NCBI GenBank assembly: GCA_963402885.1 | Contig: OY727099.1 | Location: forward strand, 6,250,001-6,314,000 | Direction: 5' to 3' | Length of the DNA stretch: 64,000 nt | From: Antedon bifida | Lineage: Eukaryota > Echinodermata > Crinoidea > Comatulida > Antedonidae | Shown: positions 1-13,204 of the stretch, piece by piece | Layout of the letters: each line of letters opens with the position of its first letter | Position numbering within the stretch: position 1 is the stretch's first letter | Made by a program: the position numbers and the translations under genes | The notes under the pieces: model-generated | Databases searched by the model: none | What the model was told of the DNA's origin: nothing | Seen by the model: only the letters and a program-made list of their open reading frames with translations

Positions 1-662
1 CAATTTAAGATAGCAAAGTAATCATAAGCCAGCATCGCCTTAATAACACACAGGAGTTCATCAGCTAATGGATTGGCGATCGATCAATAATCTAGCCTAC
101 ATTTTATAGGAATTGGTAATAGGAATGGTAGTTATTAGGTGGACGAAGACGGTGGACGAAAATGATGATGAAACTGCTTAGACGAGCATTATTTTTATTG
201 GACATGATGATGATGGTGGCATGATGATATCAATAATGCAACGAAGACGATGATGACAACAATGATACGGTAATGATGAAAAAGAATAAATATTATAATG
301 ATGATGATAATATTATGATCAGCTTTTATATAATGCTATCTGGCACTAAACATTTTTAATTTCATTTTTTAAAACATAGCTGACCATTTTGTTCCACTCT
401 TATGTATGGGTGCTGTGGTGAATGAGGACAATGAATGCCCACACGGGCCGTTATAAGTACTCGTTTTGCCCAGCCGGGAGGAGAGATTTAAATATCTGAG
501 ATAATTTGTCCTTTTTTTCCTACTCAGAAAGTCAATGAGAAATGCAATTTCCATTTTGGTGGAAAATAAAGGAATGTTGTATTGCATTGTATTTTAAAAA
601 AACGAAAATGAGTATTACGACAAAAAGAAATTGTTGAAATGAACTTGAAGAATTCATCTTAC
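1..662. other. left edge, non-coding, GAT-rich microsatellite
   Basis: No coding exon is supported here. Positions about 140-320 are an imperfect GAT/ATG trinucleotide-rich tract (repeated gatgatgatg runs). The rest is AT-rich. It lies just downstream, on the minus strand, of the small exon ending at 663, so it is probably intron of that gene. Confidence 0.5.
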
Positions 663-770
663 TTGTGGATTTGAAATATATTCAACAAATCGTTGAGCCT
701 CTGCTTGGAATGTGTGGTTTTCTGACGCCCATCTCTGCATGTGTAACATCGCCTTCGGTGCATTTTCCGT
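663..770 (-). CDS. internal exon (36 codons) of an unidentified protein
   Basis: On the minus strand a 108 nt open block runs from a good acceptor (TTCACAG before 770) to a good donor (GTAAGATG after 663), phase 0 at both ends. It encodes about 36 residues starting TENAPKAMLHMQRWASENHT and continuing through FQAEAQRFVEYIS. The composition is protein-like, with one N-glycosylation sequon (NHT). I do not recognise the family. The upstream exon at 10225-10554 on the same strand also ends in phase 0, so the two could join into one secreted or Golgi-type membrane protein, but they are 9.4 kb apart and other exons could lie between. The downstream exon would lie beyond the window edge. Confidence 0.5.
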
Positions 771-990
771 CTGTGAACATACAGGTTGACAATACTAAAT
801 TAAGTCATAATTAGACGCATAATAAAAAATACCATGGGCGTCCTCAACATTACCGTGAACCAGGGTTACGTGACATATGGCTTTTTATATATTCAATTGC
901 TGTGTTGTAAGTGATAACACACATTCATCACACCCGATTCTCATATCGCGTCATGTGTACCGACAATACACAGCCACGCAGTTTCTTGTA

Positions 991-1138
991 AAGCTCTGTC
1001 TACACTGACAAAAAAGTGTGATGTGCACAAATATGGTAGTAATATGCCCAAATATGCTAGTGATATGACATCATCATGTTCATATATCGGCACATCACGT
1101 TTTTTGTCACATAATGTTTGATAGTGTTACAGAGCTTT
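991..1138. mobile_element. family A MITE
   Basis: Inverted ends AAAGCTCTGTCTACACT and AGTGTTACAGAGCTTT flank a palindromic core with 'cacaaatatgg', 'cccaaatatg' and 'catgttcatatatcgg'. About 150 bp, no coding capacity. This is the first of about 20 copies of the same family in the window; the CArG-like cores are discussed under findings. Confidence 0.85.
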
Positions 1139-4100
1139 AGACATGACGGTGACACATGCCCGGACACATCAACAACAATGCCAAGTAAAAACAATACACC
1201 TGCTAGAATAAGGCTTATTTTAAAAACATTTCAAGCCTTGCAAGTAAAAAAAAGGAAACATTATTCCAACTTTTAATCGATATTCTGCGACATCTACTTT
1301 AATCATAAGTCACATATGTACATACTAGACAGACATGAACAGATCAATTATTTAAACCTAGTATAAATCAATTAAAATAAAGTGAAAGTTGTCAATAACG
1401 ATTTTTGACAGTAATGATCTGACTGCTTCTATCTCCGTGACAGCTGTATCGATCTTGTATAAGGTAACTGAGTATTATGATACGGTAAATAGCAATTTAG
1501 CCTCTATAATTAAAGAATGTAGTGACTGTAATTACATTTAATGGCCCCTAGTGCATGGATTACAAGCGTGACGCGCACAACCCAATAATGTGCGGGTTTT
1601 TTTTCAGACTCAGAATAGCACAAGACGATTTTCGACAACTCGATTGTTGCACGTTTCGTTGTGTTGGCGTATGAATTTACCATGATTATTTTCGTAATTA
1701 CTGTAATAAATGGTTCAGTTTTCAGTACCTTATTTGGTGTGTGATATTTGTCTCAAACAATAAATTCTAACTGTAAATAGGAAAACACATATACTGACGA
1801 ATACCCGTGTCTTCATCAGTATAGAAACATGATGATGAAGAGATTATGTACGGTACTGTAATATTAGAAATATGAGTAGTAAGTAGGCATATCTTGAAAT
1901 ATTCGATACAGACGAGATCATAAAGCCTGAGGAAGGTTTCATAATGAATATTCACAATGTCATAACCCAATTCATAAACTTCCTTTTTAATAATTCTTTT
2001 GTAAAATTTGTTCTCTAAATACGGTACATTTTTATTTTGAATATTGAATATTATTGTGTTTTATATTCTGTATACTATAGGTCACTCTAGGTATGACATT
2101 ATACAGTAGTAGACTGTTAATGCGCTAGAGAGCCAAACGAATAAAAAACGCATGACGTTCGGTCTCTGTTTCACGCTGTGACGTCATGCTTCCAGTCAAT
2201 CGCGTGCTGAGCGGGCAATTTGGGCACACAGTGTTCGTAAGTTTTCTCATGGCCTGTGCTATTGAAAAATCACACTTTCAGGTAATAGAAAATGCTACAC
2301 AAGATGGCAAAGAGCTATTACACATAGCCTTATATTAAAAATATAAGTTATTATATTGAGTCAGGCGGCGCGCCATATTATGAACAACATTTTAATCAAC
2401 TGCTTACGAATTAGTGGTCTACCCTCATGTTACCTACTGCTTGACAGCAATGCCAACCTGACAACTAGGCCTATTGTGGGCTGATTATCTCACTATTTTT
2501 CACTACTATCATCATCATTATCTTTTACAAATAAATTAAATATAACCGTGACTAATTGCTGCATAAACATGTGTGTTTTGACTAGGTAATTGAAAATATA
2601 GCTATATCAGTGGGTTGTTGGACATTATACTGGACGCACATCTGCTTAACACATGTTAAATTATTTCGGCACCTTCATACCCCAGGCTACCATTATTCTT
2701 AATAGCTTTCATGACAAATACTCCCCCAAAGGTTATTAACAAGTACCCTTTTAATTAACCCTATCCCCGCGGTAAAAGCTTTAAAAGTAAAACACATTAA
2801 TTTTAGTTTTCGAACGTACAGTATCGTGTTGTTGTAGGCCTAATCGTTGAGTTTGTTATTTTGATGGAATAGATTTTAGTATTAGTAGCGGTGCATATTC
2901 AACTTATTATAGATATTAATATATTAACAGGCTTAAAATGGTTTCGTGTATGCATTAATATTATATAACCAATAGGCCTACAGGAAATGTGGGCAGACAG
3001 GCAGGTTAAAGTAGGGAAGTGGTAAACCACTCTTGAAATTTACACCTGTTTAGCATATGGGTTTCTAAAAAAAACAAAACAAAAAAAATCCCAAAACACA
3101 CACAAAAAAAAACGGTATGAGGGCCACTACACGACAACCTATACAAAGTATTTTTTTCTCCCCATGGAGAACAAAAAAAAGAAATCGAGAAGCTTGAAAC
3201 TGGAAAATCGATGAGGACAGGGTCGGTACAGGATAATACATAAATAAATACAATGTTACGGCATGTAGCAGAATAACAAAGAGCAATTATTACATCATCA
3301 TCCACGATTTTAAATAATATGGTTCACACACTGTAAGCCCATTCCATTAAATGTAAAAAGACCGGTGTTATTATGAAATTGAACGCATTAGACCTAAATG
3401 TTTGGCACCTCCAAATGAGATTTTATCAAATGTGAGAAAAATAAATTAGCGACGAAATGGGCTAGAACTAACTTGAAAGAAAAGCAGAAAAAAATCATTT
3501 CAACCCTATATCACAAGGACAATGAACTGTAGTTTCAATATTCCGAATCACATTCCATTTGCACCAACTGGCGACAATTGCCACGGTCACGTGCGTACGC
3601 TGTGCCAAGGTTAAGGAAAAGTTGTAATTGAGAGGCATTCTATTTTCTTTCGGATATTGTCGGCATGTTATTCTTAGCGTATGCCTCGGGGCGTTCCATA
3701 CCGAATATAATAGTAAGCATAGTGACCGCTTATTATAGCACGTTATGGGTGTTACATTGTTGCTAATTTCTACCAAAGGCCCTAAAATGAATAAGCTTTT
3801 ATAACAATGGTTATTATACGCGCGAATTATTAAATAGATTATTGTTAAGACAATCGTGTTATTAGTATGGTAATCAACGACAATACGATAAACGAGTAGG
3901 CCTAGACACTATACCCAACGTTGATTTTATTTTGGTGTGAGAGAGCTTAAGTTTCCACTTTGATTTTTTTTTTCAGCACTTATCTACTACTAAGGCTACA
4001 CAACGTTGCTATTATTATCCTCTTTGATTTTTTCCAGCACTAAGGCTAGAATTTGAATAACCAAATACCCTCAAATCGTAATAATGAATACGATAATGAA

Positions 4101-4379
4101 AATTGGACAGACATTATTTTATTCATCATAGCAAACTGCTGATTTTTGCTTTTGGCATATTGAACCAATGAACTCAGGTGACAAACACAAAATCGTTTAT
4201 CTATATCGAATATTACTTCCTTTAACAATTAACAGTTTCCTAAATCACATAACGTCCAGACAAGTAGTCAATAAATAAAGAGAAAGCCAATGTTAACATG
4301 TCTTTAAACATTAATAAGGGTGGATCTAGGATTTGTCGAAAAGGAGGATACTTAGAACACTGTGTAAACACGTCAGATT

Positions 4380-4585
4380 ACGCCACGGGAAACACTACGT
4401 GTTAAAGCGAACGCGACGCATTGACGCACAATATGCTGTATTGTGCGTACACAAGTGGGAACCGACGACGCAACAGTGCTGCAACATCGCAGGTTTTGAT
4501 TTCACGTAGGCGGGGGCAAACACAATTACCGGAAAGGCATTTTCTTACGTTGCGTAGGTTGCGTCGCTAGTGGGAACCACGCTGA
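4380..4585. mobile_element. family C MITE
   Basis: The right end reads GCGTCGCTAGTGGGAACCAC; the left end (about 4380) is degraded. Internal sequence contains 'aagtgggaaccgacgacgca' and 'cgcaggttttgatttcacg', shared with the copies at 12757 and 62525. GC-rich relative to surroundings, no ORF. Confidence 0.75.
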
Positions 4586-4627
4586 AGGAAGCAAGAGTAT
4601 TATTCGTATGAGCCTCTGCCCCCTCCT

Positions 4628-4765
4628 AAAGCCTGGTTCCCACTAGGACGCAACGCAAGCGAGTTGACCAATGACAAGTGACAGTTCAAATAACGTATCG
4701 CTTGTGATTGGTCAAATCCCTTACGTTGCGTCGCTGTGTTGCGTCTCTAGTGGGAACCAAGCTTT
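4628..4765. mobile_element. family C MITE, short variant
   Basis: Near-perfect inverted ends: AAAGCCTGGTTCCCACTAG on the left and CTAGTGGGAACCAAGCTTT on the right. The core includes 'gttgaccaatgacaagtgac' and its near inverse 'cttgtgattggtca'. The same short variant recurs at 63114-63262. Confidence 0.85.
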
Positions 4766-6559
4766 AGATTCTATGTGTGAGTCGTATGTTCGTTTGAACT
4801 CGTTGGACTTTGGTAACGTGGCAAGGTAAGACGAATATCATAAGAAGGATCTGCTATTGAGACGAGACTTGCAAAACTTAACATTAGTCAACTTTAATAA
4901 AAACATTCTCCACCTAACGGACACAAACTCTATTGCACGCTCTAACCATACGGTACCGTACTCTTCATACCGATACAGTGGGCTAATACAAATCCTAACG
5001 TAACAACGAAAAACAGGAAATTCGGAGTTGTCACATAATATTAAAATAAGAAATGAATAAAATGTAGCTTAATTTAAAAGTGCATGGTAAGCACAGCAAA
5101 CGTCATGGCTAAATTTAAGTACATGTCTATGGTGTCAGGAATGAAAGTGATAGATGCGGATCCTCCCATCAGGGGGCAGCTTCTAATTGTGCGGTATGAA
5201 TTCAACTTTGTGCGATGAACTACAGTTGACACGCCTTGGTGTTTGTAATTACACGAAAAGGAATGATGATCAGGCTGTACTTGTGTGAATGATAATATGC
5301 CAGACATTTTGTTATGAATATATTGAGTTACAGTTTTGGAATTAACTCAGCTAGCGTAACTGATCCCCTGATCCTTTGTGATAAAAAATTCAAAATTACA
5401 ATGGAGATTGTTAGGAGATTGACTAAAACATCGTCTACAAATTGCAGTTGCAAACGTATATTTGATTTAAGTTATCACCTTGATATTTATTAAAATCTTA
5501 ATATTGTTTAAAATTCATATAACCGTAATCACCACGACATAATTCGTAGTCATAGGCAACGAGTGCAGCACATACAATTTGTATTCTTTTTTTTTTATTT
5601 CGGAAATATTTCATCATATCAAAAACTCTACTAAGAAAAAATCGTATCACTTAAAAAACTCTAATGAGCTTGTGAATGTATAACACAATCGGTACGGTAC
5701 TTAATTCTCCACCTATAATATTGTACATTTTGGAGTCAAGAAGCATATTTACCAACACCTGAAGGAAACCAGAATAGTACAACTATTCAACATTCGTTGC
5801 ATAAAACTATAAATATTATCTCAATTTACAAAGAATAATAATAAAATAGAAAATAAATACAGTAGAACCTCTCCGTTGGGACAGCCTGGAACAAACGAGA
5901 GGCAGTACTCTAGTCATGGTGCACCCCTAAGGGGACCCTTTGTTGCGTCCATGTGAATAGATAGAGTGAGAGAGATGAGGTGCCAGTGCACTTTCGACTG
6001 AATTGTACTGTAAGGTACTGAAATCAACAATGATCGATGTATTCGGCCTCCTAAAACACAAACGGTATAATTAAATAACCTAATTAAGTTTTAAAGCAGG
6101 AAAGTATAATAACTCTGCTTTAAGTATGAGAACTACTATAATATGGATATTGTATATTGGTGTTAAAACGCTTAGCACAGGTCTGTCGTCATGAAAGTTA
6201 AAGACATTCTTCCCCAAAAAAGCATCCATGCGATTTTCTATGACGATAAATCAATTTAACCGTTGATGGATTTTGAGGTCGACCTTCGTATTAATAGGAT
6301 ATGAATTATGGTAATACACTATACAGGTAATAACCTGTAACTGACAAGACAGGTCCAAAACGGTTATGATAATAAAGACCCGTATTCATAGTAAATCACC
6401 AATCATCCGTTAACACAATACGATTAATCGACACTATTTCACAATAATAAGGATAACAAAACTCTGCGAAAGGAAATTTGTCAAATTACCATTTAACAGA
6501 ATATAACTATACCAGGGAGCAACTCCCTGACTATACAGGACCACAACGTAATCAAATCC

Positions 6560-6895
6560 AAATTTGCAAAAAGAATTTCATAAATAATATACCTAACAAA
6601 ACGTGGTATTGAAATTTAAGTTTGCAAAATGCATTTATTTATAAATAATAAACCGTGCATAGCGTGGTATTGAAATCAAATTCAAGTTTGCAATATGTAT
6701 TTCATAAATAATATACCGAAGAAAACGTGGTATTGAAATCTACATTTGCAAAATGCATGTTTGATAAAATAAACCGTGCATAACGTGGTATTGAAATCAA
6801 ATTTAAGTTTGCAAAATGTATTTTTATAAATAATATATCGAACATAATGTGGTAATTCAAATTCAAATTCGCAAAATTCATGTTTTCACAAATAA
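6560..6895. repeat. minisatellite, about 60 bp unit, about five copies
   Basis: The motif 'cgtggtattgaaat' recurs at about 6602, 6663, 6726 and 6784, and in diverged form near 6848. Each is followed by 'ttgcaaaatgcattt', 'ataaataata' and 'accg'. Units alternate slightly, suggesting a two-step amplification. No coding potential. Confidence 0.8.
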
Positions 6896-9640
6896 TTAAT
6901 ACCGTTATTCAATAATCGTGACCTATCTCTTGAAATCGTTTGCGGATCTTTAATAGAGGTAGGCCTACACTGAGGTAGGCCTTTCAATTTTCATATACCG
7001 GTTAGGCTACTTGCTTGAAAATGGTATGCTATTCTTTCTCTATCTATTATCAAATCGGTTCCGGTTCGCAAACACAGTCTTCTTGTTGTAAGTGTGTTGA
7101 AGTCAATAGGAAACTAAAGCCGCAATTGTTGCAACTGATCTTTCTGGTCTTTGACTATTAAATGCCTTTATCACCTGGTAAACTATAGTTGTATGATTGT
7201 TCATTTTGATGTATAAGTCCTTTCATTCAAATTAATGAACAATCATCGTATACTTTACAACACTTAACGGCTTTAGTTGTTCCATACATACATTAACAAC
7301 ACATACTTATTAACTCAATTCACTAACCCCAGGTAACAAACATACAATCTGGCCTCATAACATTTGGTACTGGTGGTGTGTAGGCCTACTTGCTTGGTGT
7401 GCTCAAGTCGTGTAATGCACACCCATGCACCTAGTCTAGGCTTTAGACGGGAGTTTTGACTTTATATTAATAAAAAGATAAATATTTTGGCATATATGGC
7501 GTTTCATACATACTTGTGTGTGTAAGTTCGTAAACTTTTTCAGAGAAAAAATCGAAAAGCCGACTCAGTGGTGGACTAATATAAAAGACAATAACTACAA
7601 ACTTAGGGCAAGTCTACCATGCACCAATATATACGGTACTTTTCATGGTTTTTCTACGACCCCATTAGAGTCTATTACGTCCCACACGTATCTCTTTCTA
7701 CACCTGCTGTTCCGACGGGCACCTGTACACGTCACTCTCCATTTAAATAAAAAAAACAACATTTACGAACAGAAGATACATTTGAGGTCAGTCAGGTCAG
7801 CCTTCCCAAACATCAGCTTCAATAAATATATTTACGCAGCATGGATATTATAACATTTTGTTTCTGTAGAAAGTATAAATAGACAATCCTTATAAGTGTG
7901 TTATAGTAATTGTGTCTCAAAAAATATATCGACAATTAGGATCGTATACTGGTTAAAGCATTGATAAAAATAAGAAATGCATGCTTTGATGGAAATAACT
8001 CGAGGCCGCAATAACCTCGTCTGAACAGCCATACAATATGACCGATGTACTATATATAATTCTGTAATGGAATAAAATATGTTTTAACGACAAGTCTACC
8101 TTTAGAATTGGTAAGTTTGACAATACATTCTGCCAACACAATTAAGTCATGTAGACATGTCTCAATAGATACGTAAACAAACCTGAATTGGTATTATTTA
8201 CTTAAATTTAATTTATTTACACAAAGTCAGATATGCCAAACAGTGATGCAGTAATATTAATAAACATTACATTGAAATTAATATAGCGGACAAAATATAT
8301 GAATCATAGCTGCTAATCACGTATATGCACTCTGTTGGTTCGCTAACCCTGGTTAATCTAACTTAAACTAATTAATCCAAGAGTTAACGGCAAAAATAGA
8401 GCCTCAATAAATTGTTAACGTTTAAAATAAATCTGTAAAGATCATCGCGTTCTTTATCAAATACGGATACTGTAAAATAATTTGTGTTGTTTTTAATACA
8501 CGTGGCTTTGATGGTTTTCAAACTTCATTTTATGATTATAAAATCATCATGTAAGCCTATAACCTCTCCGTTGCGACACCCTTATTCAGGGGACACTTGT
8601 CTGGTAAAAGGAATAAGGGGAAATATACGGGTATGTCCAAACACTGTATGTTGTGATGTCCCCGTAATAGATGGTGTAATGTATATTATTACTTGGGGTG
8701 TTCCCGTAGAAGTTGTATTATTATGTAATGTACTAGTGTTAGGTTTGTAGATATTCTACAATTCATCTGTTTTGTATGCAAAAAGTGCTTCGAGACACAG
8801 CCATGGGCAGAATATTGTACTGCTAAAGGATAGGAACATGTATAATTTAATTTAATAGCCAGATCTACACATACACCCATATGACAGCAGACAGGGATTT
8901 CACAACGTCTTAAAAATTAGATCATTAATTAATGTGTTTCCGTATGTAGCGGACGTGCCGTTTCTGTAAGTTACAGATACTCTGTACAACAACAACATAA
9001 CACCGACTATGTTTTTTAGTGCAGAACATAGGCCTACGGTAACATGTATATTGTATAGGCCTACTGCACGTTTTTTTTATGAATAACAAATTATATACGA
9101 TAAACACTGTCTATCTATCTAAGTAAGTTTTTATGTGGCGCCTTACAAAGAACAGAGCGCCTAACAATACTAGGTCTAACATTATTAATTAAAAAGAAAA
9201 GTTTTAAGTTGACGTTTAAATAGAGGTGCCTTGCATAACAACACATGGTAACACTATACTGCAGAACATACCAATAATGTTTTAACTTTTTTTTCAAAAC
9301 TTGTATATCGGTATATGTATGACAAGTCCTCTGCAGTGTTCATGTTTTTTAAAAATCAGTATAAACAAGATTTAATATAATTATGAAAATATGATATTTT
9401 GTGCACGTAAATACAGATATTAAAGGGAAACTTTCAGGACTTAAAAAAGTGTCCCCTTTTATTAGTGTAAAACATTTCCCCTGTTCGTTTCACATGAAAG
9501 TGACCCCTGAATAGAGATGTCCTGAAGGAGCTGCTGCTGTTCGATTTTCTGCAAGACGTTTATATATCTGTTATGCGCGGTTGGGACAATTCAATTTGAA
9601 ATTGCGCAAGCATTTTCTTGCGCAAATTAAAATTGAGCAT

Positions 9641-9798
9641 AAAGCTCTGTCTACACTATCAAACTACTTTGACAAAAAAAGTGTGATGTGCCCAAATACG
9701 GTAGTGATATTCCCAAATATGGTAGTGATATGACACCATCATGTCCATATGGGCACATCACATTTCTTTGTCATATAAAGTTTGATAGTGTAGACAGT
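9641..9798. mobile_element. family A MITE
   Basis: Starts AAAGCTCTGTCTACACTATC and ends GATAGTGTAGACAG; the last bases of the right end are lost. Core has 'cccaaatatggtagtgatat' and 'gtccatatgggcacatcac'. Confidence 0.85.
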
Positions 9799-10224
9799 CA
9801 TATTTATCAAACGGAGCAACAGGTTGTTTAATAGAGATATCATGGTTCAGGCGTTGATTCCTGACCTTTGTAGGTCATTAATGCACATTAATACCTCATC
9901 ATTACCGGTATTGTACATATCCATAACAACCGGTAGTTATCGACCGTGAACAACCGTACTTTGGGTACCGCCTTTTACAAAATATCAATCAAACATGACG
10001 GTCAAAATGTCAACACTATCTTATATGGAAATTATTACCATATTGTTATTACAAGATAAAAAATGAATTTAACCATTATTTGTTATCTATGTATTGTTAA
10101 CTGTACAATACATAACTTCGATGTACGGCGCTTTTGATAATGTAATGGTTTCATTCTAAGAGGGCTATATCAAATTTGTAATGTATACATGTCTGAATAG
10201 GCCTAAATATGACAATGAACTCAC

Positions 10225-10554
10225 TTTTAACTGCTGCCTCCCAAGTCGAGCGTAAACAGGTTTCATCATTTTCGTAAGCATAATAACATTGTTTTTGTTT
10301 GTTTTCCACTCTTCGTCATCCTCAACATCAATATACAATATATCCCTAGCCGGGTCTTTAACGTGCTCCTCTTTTGTTCGTATATCAATATTGATGTACG
10401 GTCGTTGAGAATAAGTCCATGGTTGCTTTAATTTCTCCACAGAGCCAAGAAACTGGAGCTGAATAATTCCAAAGATAGACAAGATGAAGACACTTATAAG
10501 ACGAATCAGTTTGGGTAACTTCAAAGAAGTGGAACCCAGATGTAACAGAGACAT
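10225..10554 (-). CDS. first coding exon of an unidentified type II membrane protein
   Basis: A 110-codon open block from ATG at 10554 to a donor (AAA|GTGAGT) at 10225, phase 0. Residues about 12-34 are a hydrophobic segment (LPKLIRLISVFILSIFGII) preceded by few charges and followed by a soluble stem with a KLKQPWTYSQRP stretch and an acidic patch (IDVEDDEEW). This layout is typical of Golgi glycosyl- or sulfotransferases and other signal-anchor proteins, but no catalytic motif is present in this exon and I cannot name the family. It may continue into the exon at 663-770. ATG at 10554 was chosen because it is the first in frame and precedes the membrane segment by a short basic N-terminus. 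Confidence 0.5.
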
Positions 10555-12756
10555 TGCCAGCGGACGTACGCGATTAAGGATTCAATTTCTAAACACAAGA
10601 GTAGGCTACATTGCACCGCGTTTGAATGAATCATGCGACTGGCCGACGTGGTCACTCATGTATGTCTGGAGTGGACACTGCAGGACCTCAAGTGAGGAGT
10701 GAAATATCCAATCGAAATATTCCGTGTCCAACGAGGTGACAAAACGTCATCATAAATCTCCAAGTTTAACACTTACAATGTAATTATACTTTATCACAAA
10801 TGCGATCACAAGTAGGTGTCAGGAGCTGCTCATATGTTACAATACTTCCTATACATAATTCCCCATGCGAACTCTTCATATGAATGATATACTATAATAC
10901 CATCATTATCGCATGTTTGCCCAAAGACTGGTAATGTAAATACTTGTGTAAAGTAATATCAAAGCATATACAAGTAGTGCACAGCAATATGCCTACGTCA
11001 TAATACAACACAGACAGCTGACGTCACCTGCAGTTATTCCGTCCGCTGGCTCCCCGTCAAAACGTCCATGACATTTTCACCAACGACACCGCGCGTCGAT
11101 TACAGCGTTCAACACGACGTCAACGATCTACGCGTCTACCTCTATACTGAGTTTTTTTTAGTACAGACTCACCAGTGTACATAGCATTACTGGATCGTTG
11201 TCAGTTCGGATGTCTTTAATTTACGCTTCATTTAGTAACACAGTAACTGACAACAGTTATGGGTTGTGGGTCACAGATGGCGCTAACCATAAAACAAATA
11301 TTTTGACTAGTAATGATTCACTGCTTCGCCGAATTCCTCTAGCTGTGGGTTACACACGTATGAACGAGTGTCGTACTTAAATTGTATGTTTTATTTTGAC
11401 TTCACCCAAATTGAATAGGCCTACTACTGCACTGTCATTTGTTAATAATAATAACTTTATTGAACAGACGCTTTTAGAACAGCGGCACACGTTTTATGAC
11501 GGTGCGTTCATAAGTTTAAAGAAAAAAAAGGAAATGAATTATACAATAGTGAAAAAGTACAACACTTAACTTTTGATGGAGTATTTATAAATAAATGTCG
11601 TAAAGTTATGTTGATATAAATAGAATTCAGCATAGTTTTAAAAGTACTATAATCCAGTATCAATCATTGGTTTCTCATAAAGGCTTATTTATACGTCTTA
11701 TTATGTATCCTGTCTCTAACAAAAGTAATAATTTATAAATCTTTAACATATTATACCTTTTTGAAAACAGAACCAGACAGCACAGGGAGCCCAGTTGCAA
11801 CACAACCTTGCTCTAAACGCACCCATATAAATCAAATGCAAATTGTCTGTAAACGCACGGCTAATACACTTTTAAGAACAAAGCTTGTTGATTTGTGAAA
11901 ATGTATAGGTCTGTAGAGGTTCATTCACATTTAGGGGTCAAGTGAGAAAACTTGACCTCATCGCACTATGTCGGTTGGTTGGTCGGTCGGTGGGTAAACA
12001 CTAACTTAAAACTAACTGCAGCCATGTATATGTATATGGCCATGTTATATATAGAGAAAGGAGGTCTTTTTTTGTTTTTTGTTTTTATGGAGGTGGAAGG
12101 GGGGTGGGGGTTGTGTGATCGCAGTTCCTTACATACATTAGACACACAGTAGTATCATCCGGATTAACTTTATGATTACCGATATACTTTCAGAAAATCA
12201 TTTTAATGGAGGAGAAGGAGTAGAGTAAGCATGGCCCTAAACTTTACTTTTTAATAATAACTTTATAGTCAATTTGTCAGGGATTGTAGATTCCTCCACG
12301 AATAATGTTACCGTTCGTAAAATATTTTTATTGGAGAAAATTCCATCTAAATTTAACGAATTATGGAGTACCAACAAACTAAGGTGTGAATCTATAGTGA
12401 CATTCGAGTCTGAAAAAGTTTTACAAGCTGTAAACATTAAAGAGGGCGCTGTTTAGAATTTTAACTAATTCCTAATCATTCACTGTATTTTTATTGATCT
12501 CAATGGTTTTCTCTCAAAATGTTGCTAATGCGCCCTCTCTTTTGAACATGTTACAATAATCTCAATTCATTTGAGGAATAGGTGTGTTTTGTACATGCAT
12601 GTTTATTTTACTAATTGATAAACTGCTACGTCCTGGGTAATAATTTAAATTAATAAATATAAATCAATTGACGAATTTACGAAAACAAATTTATATTCAC
12701 ACAGGAAACAAGAACATTGCGACTATACTATACGTTGCGTAAATAGATTTTCGCAT

Positions 12757-12974
12757 ACTTGGTTCCCCACTGCGACGCAACGTAACGCAACCGACGCAAC
12801 GTAAGAAAATGCCCTTTCAATGATTGTGTTTTCCCCCGCCTGCGTAAAATCAAACCTGCGATGTTTGCAGCACCGTTGCGTCGTTGGTTCCCACTTATGA
12901 TTACGTAATACAGCACTTTGCGTCAATACGTCGTTATGTTGCGTTACGTTACGTCGCTAGTGGGAACCACGCTT
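12757..12974. mobile_element. family C MITE
   Basis: Left end ACTTGGTTCCCCACTGCGAC and right end GTCGCTAGTGGGAACCACGC are inverted repeats; the body shows 'gcgatgtttgcagcaccgtt'. Its right end directly abuts the family B element starting at 12975. Confidence 0.85.
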
Positions 12975-13204
12975 AAAGGCCAATTTACAGACGACCGGTA
13001 ACGGTAAAAGTTAAACGGAAGATCGGTAAATGTAAACGGAAAACATCAATATAGAATCTATGTAATTTCTGAACATTTACACACAACGGGGAGAAGACGG
13101 GCGGTGAGCGGAAACCCGCTCAGGGCCCGTCTATACAGATTTTACGTGAGACAAGCACGCGGTTTTCCGCGTACCGTTACCACTCGTCTGTGTAAATTGA
13201 CCTT
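12975..13204. mobile_element. family B MITE
   Basis: Ends AAAGGCCAATTTACAGACGA and CTCGTCTGTGTAAATTGACC are inverted repeats. The body has 'acggaaaacatcaatataga', 'ggcggtgagcggaaac' and 'cgcggttttccgcgtaccgt'. About 230 bp, non-coding. Confidence 0.85.

Larger units (their letters stand above)
771..10224. other. long intron or intergenic region, AT-rich, repeats only
   Basis: No exon could be supported between the two putative exons of the unidentified minus-strand gene. The region holds a family A MITE (991-1138), two family C MITEs (4380-4765), a minisatellite (6560-6895), a second family A MITE (9641-9798), and scraps of a repeat beginning CAGTAGAACCTC (about 5862-5945, related at 8560-8610). 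TAGGCCTA-type palindromes are common. Several open frames of 60-110 codons look random. Confidence 0.5.

Noticed and set aside
5074-5307. 77-codon minus-strand frame ending in a hydrophobic stretch like a GPI signal
   Set aside because: No convincing acceptor tied to an upstream exon and no known family. It could be a terminal exon but the evidence is too thin.
7518-7853. 111-codon plus-strand frame
   Set aside because: No splice sites with supporting partner, no recognisable motif, AT-rich composition; likely chance.
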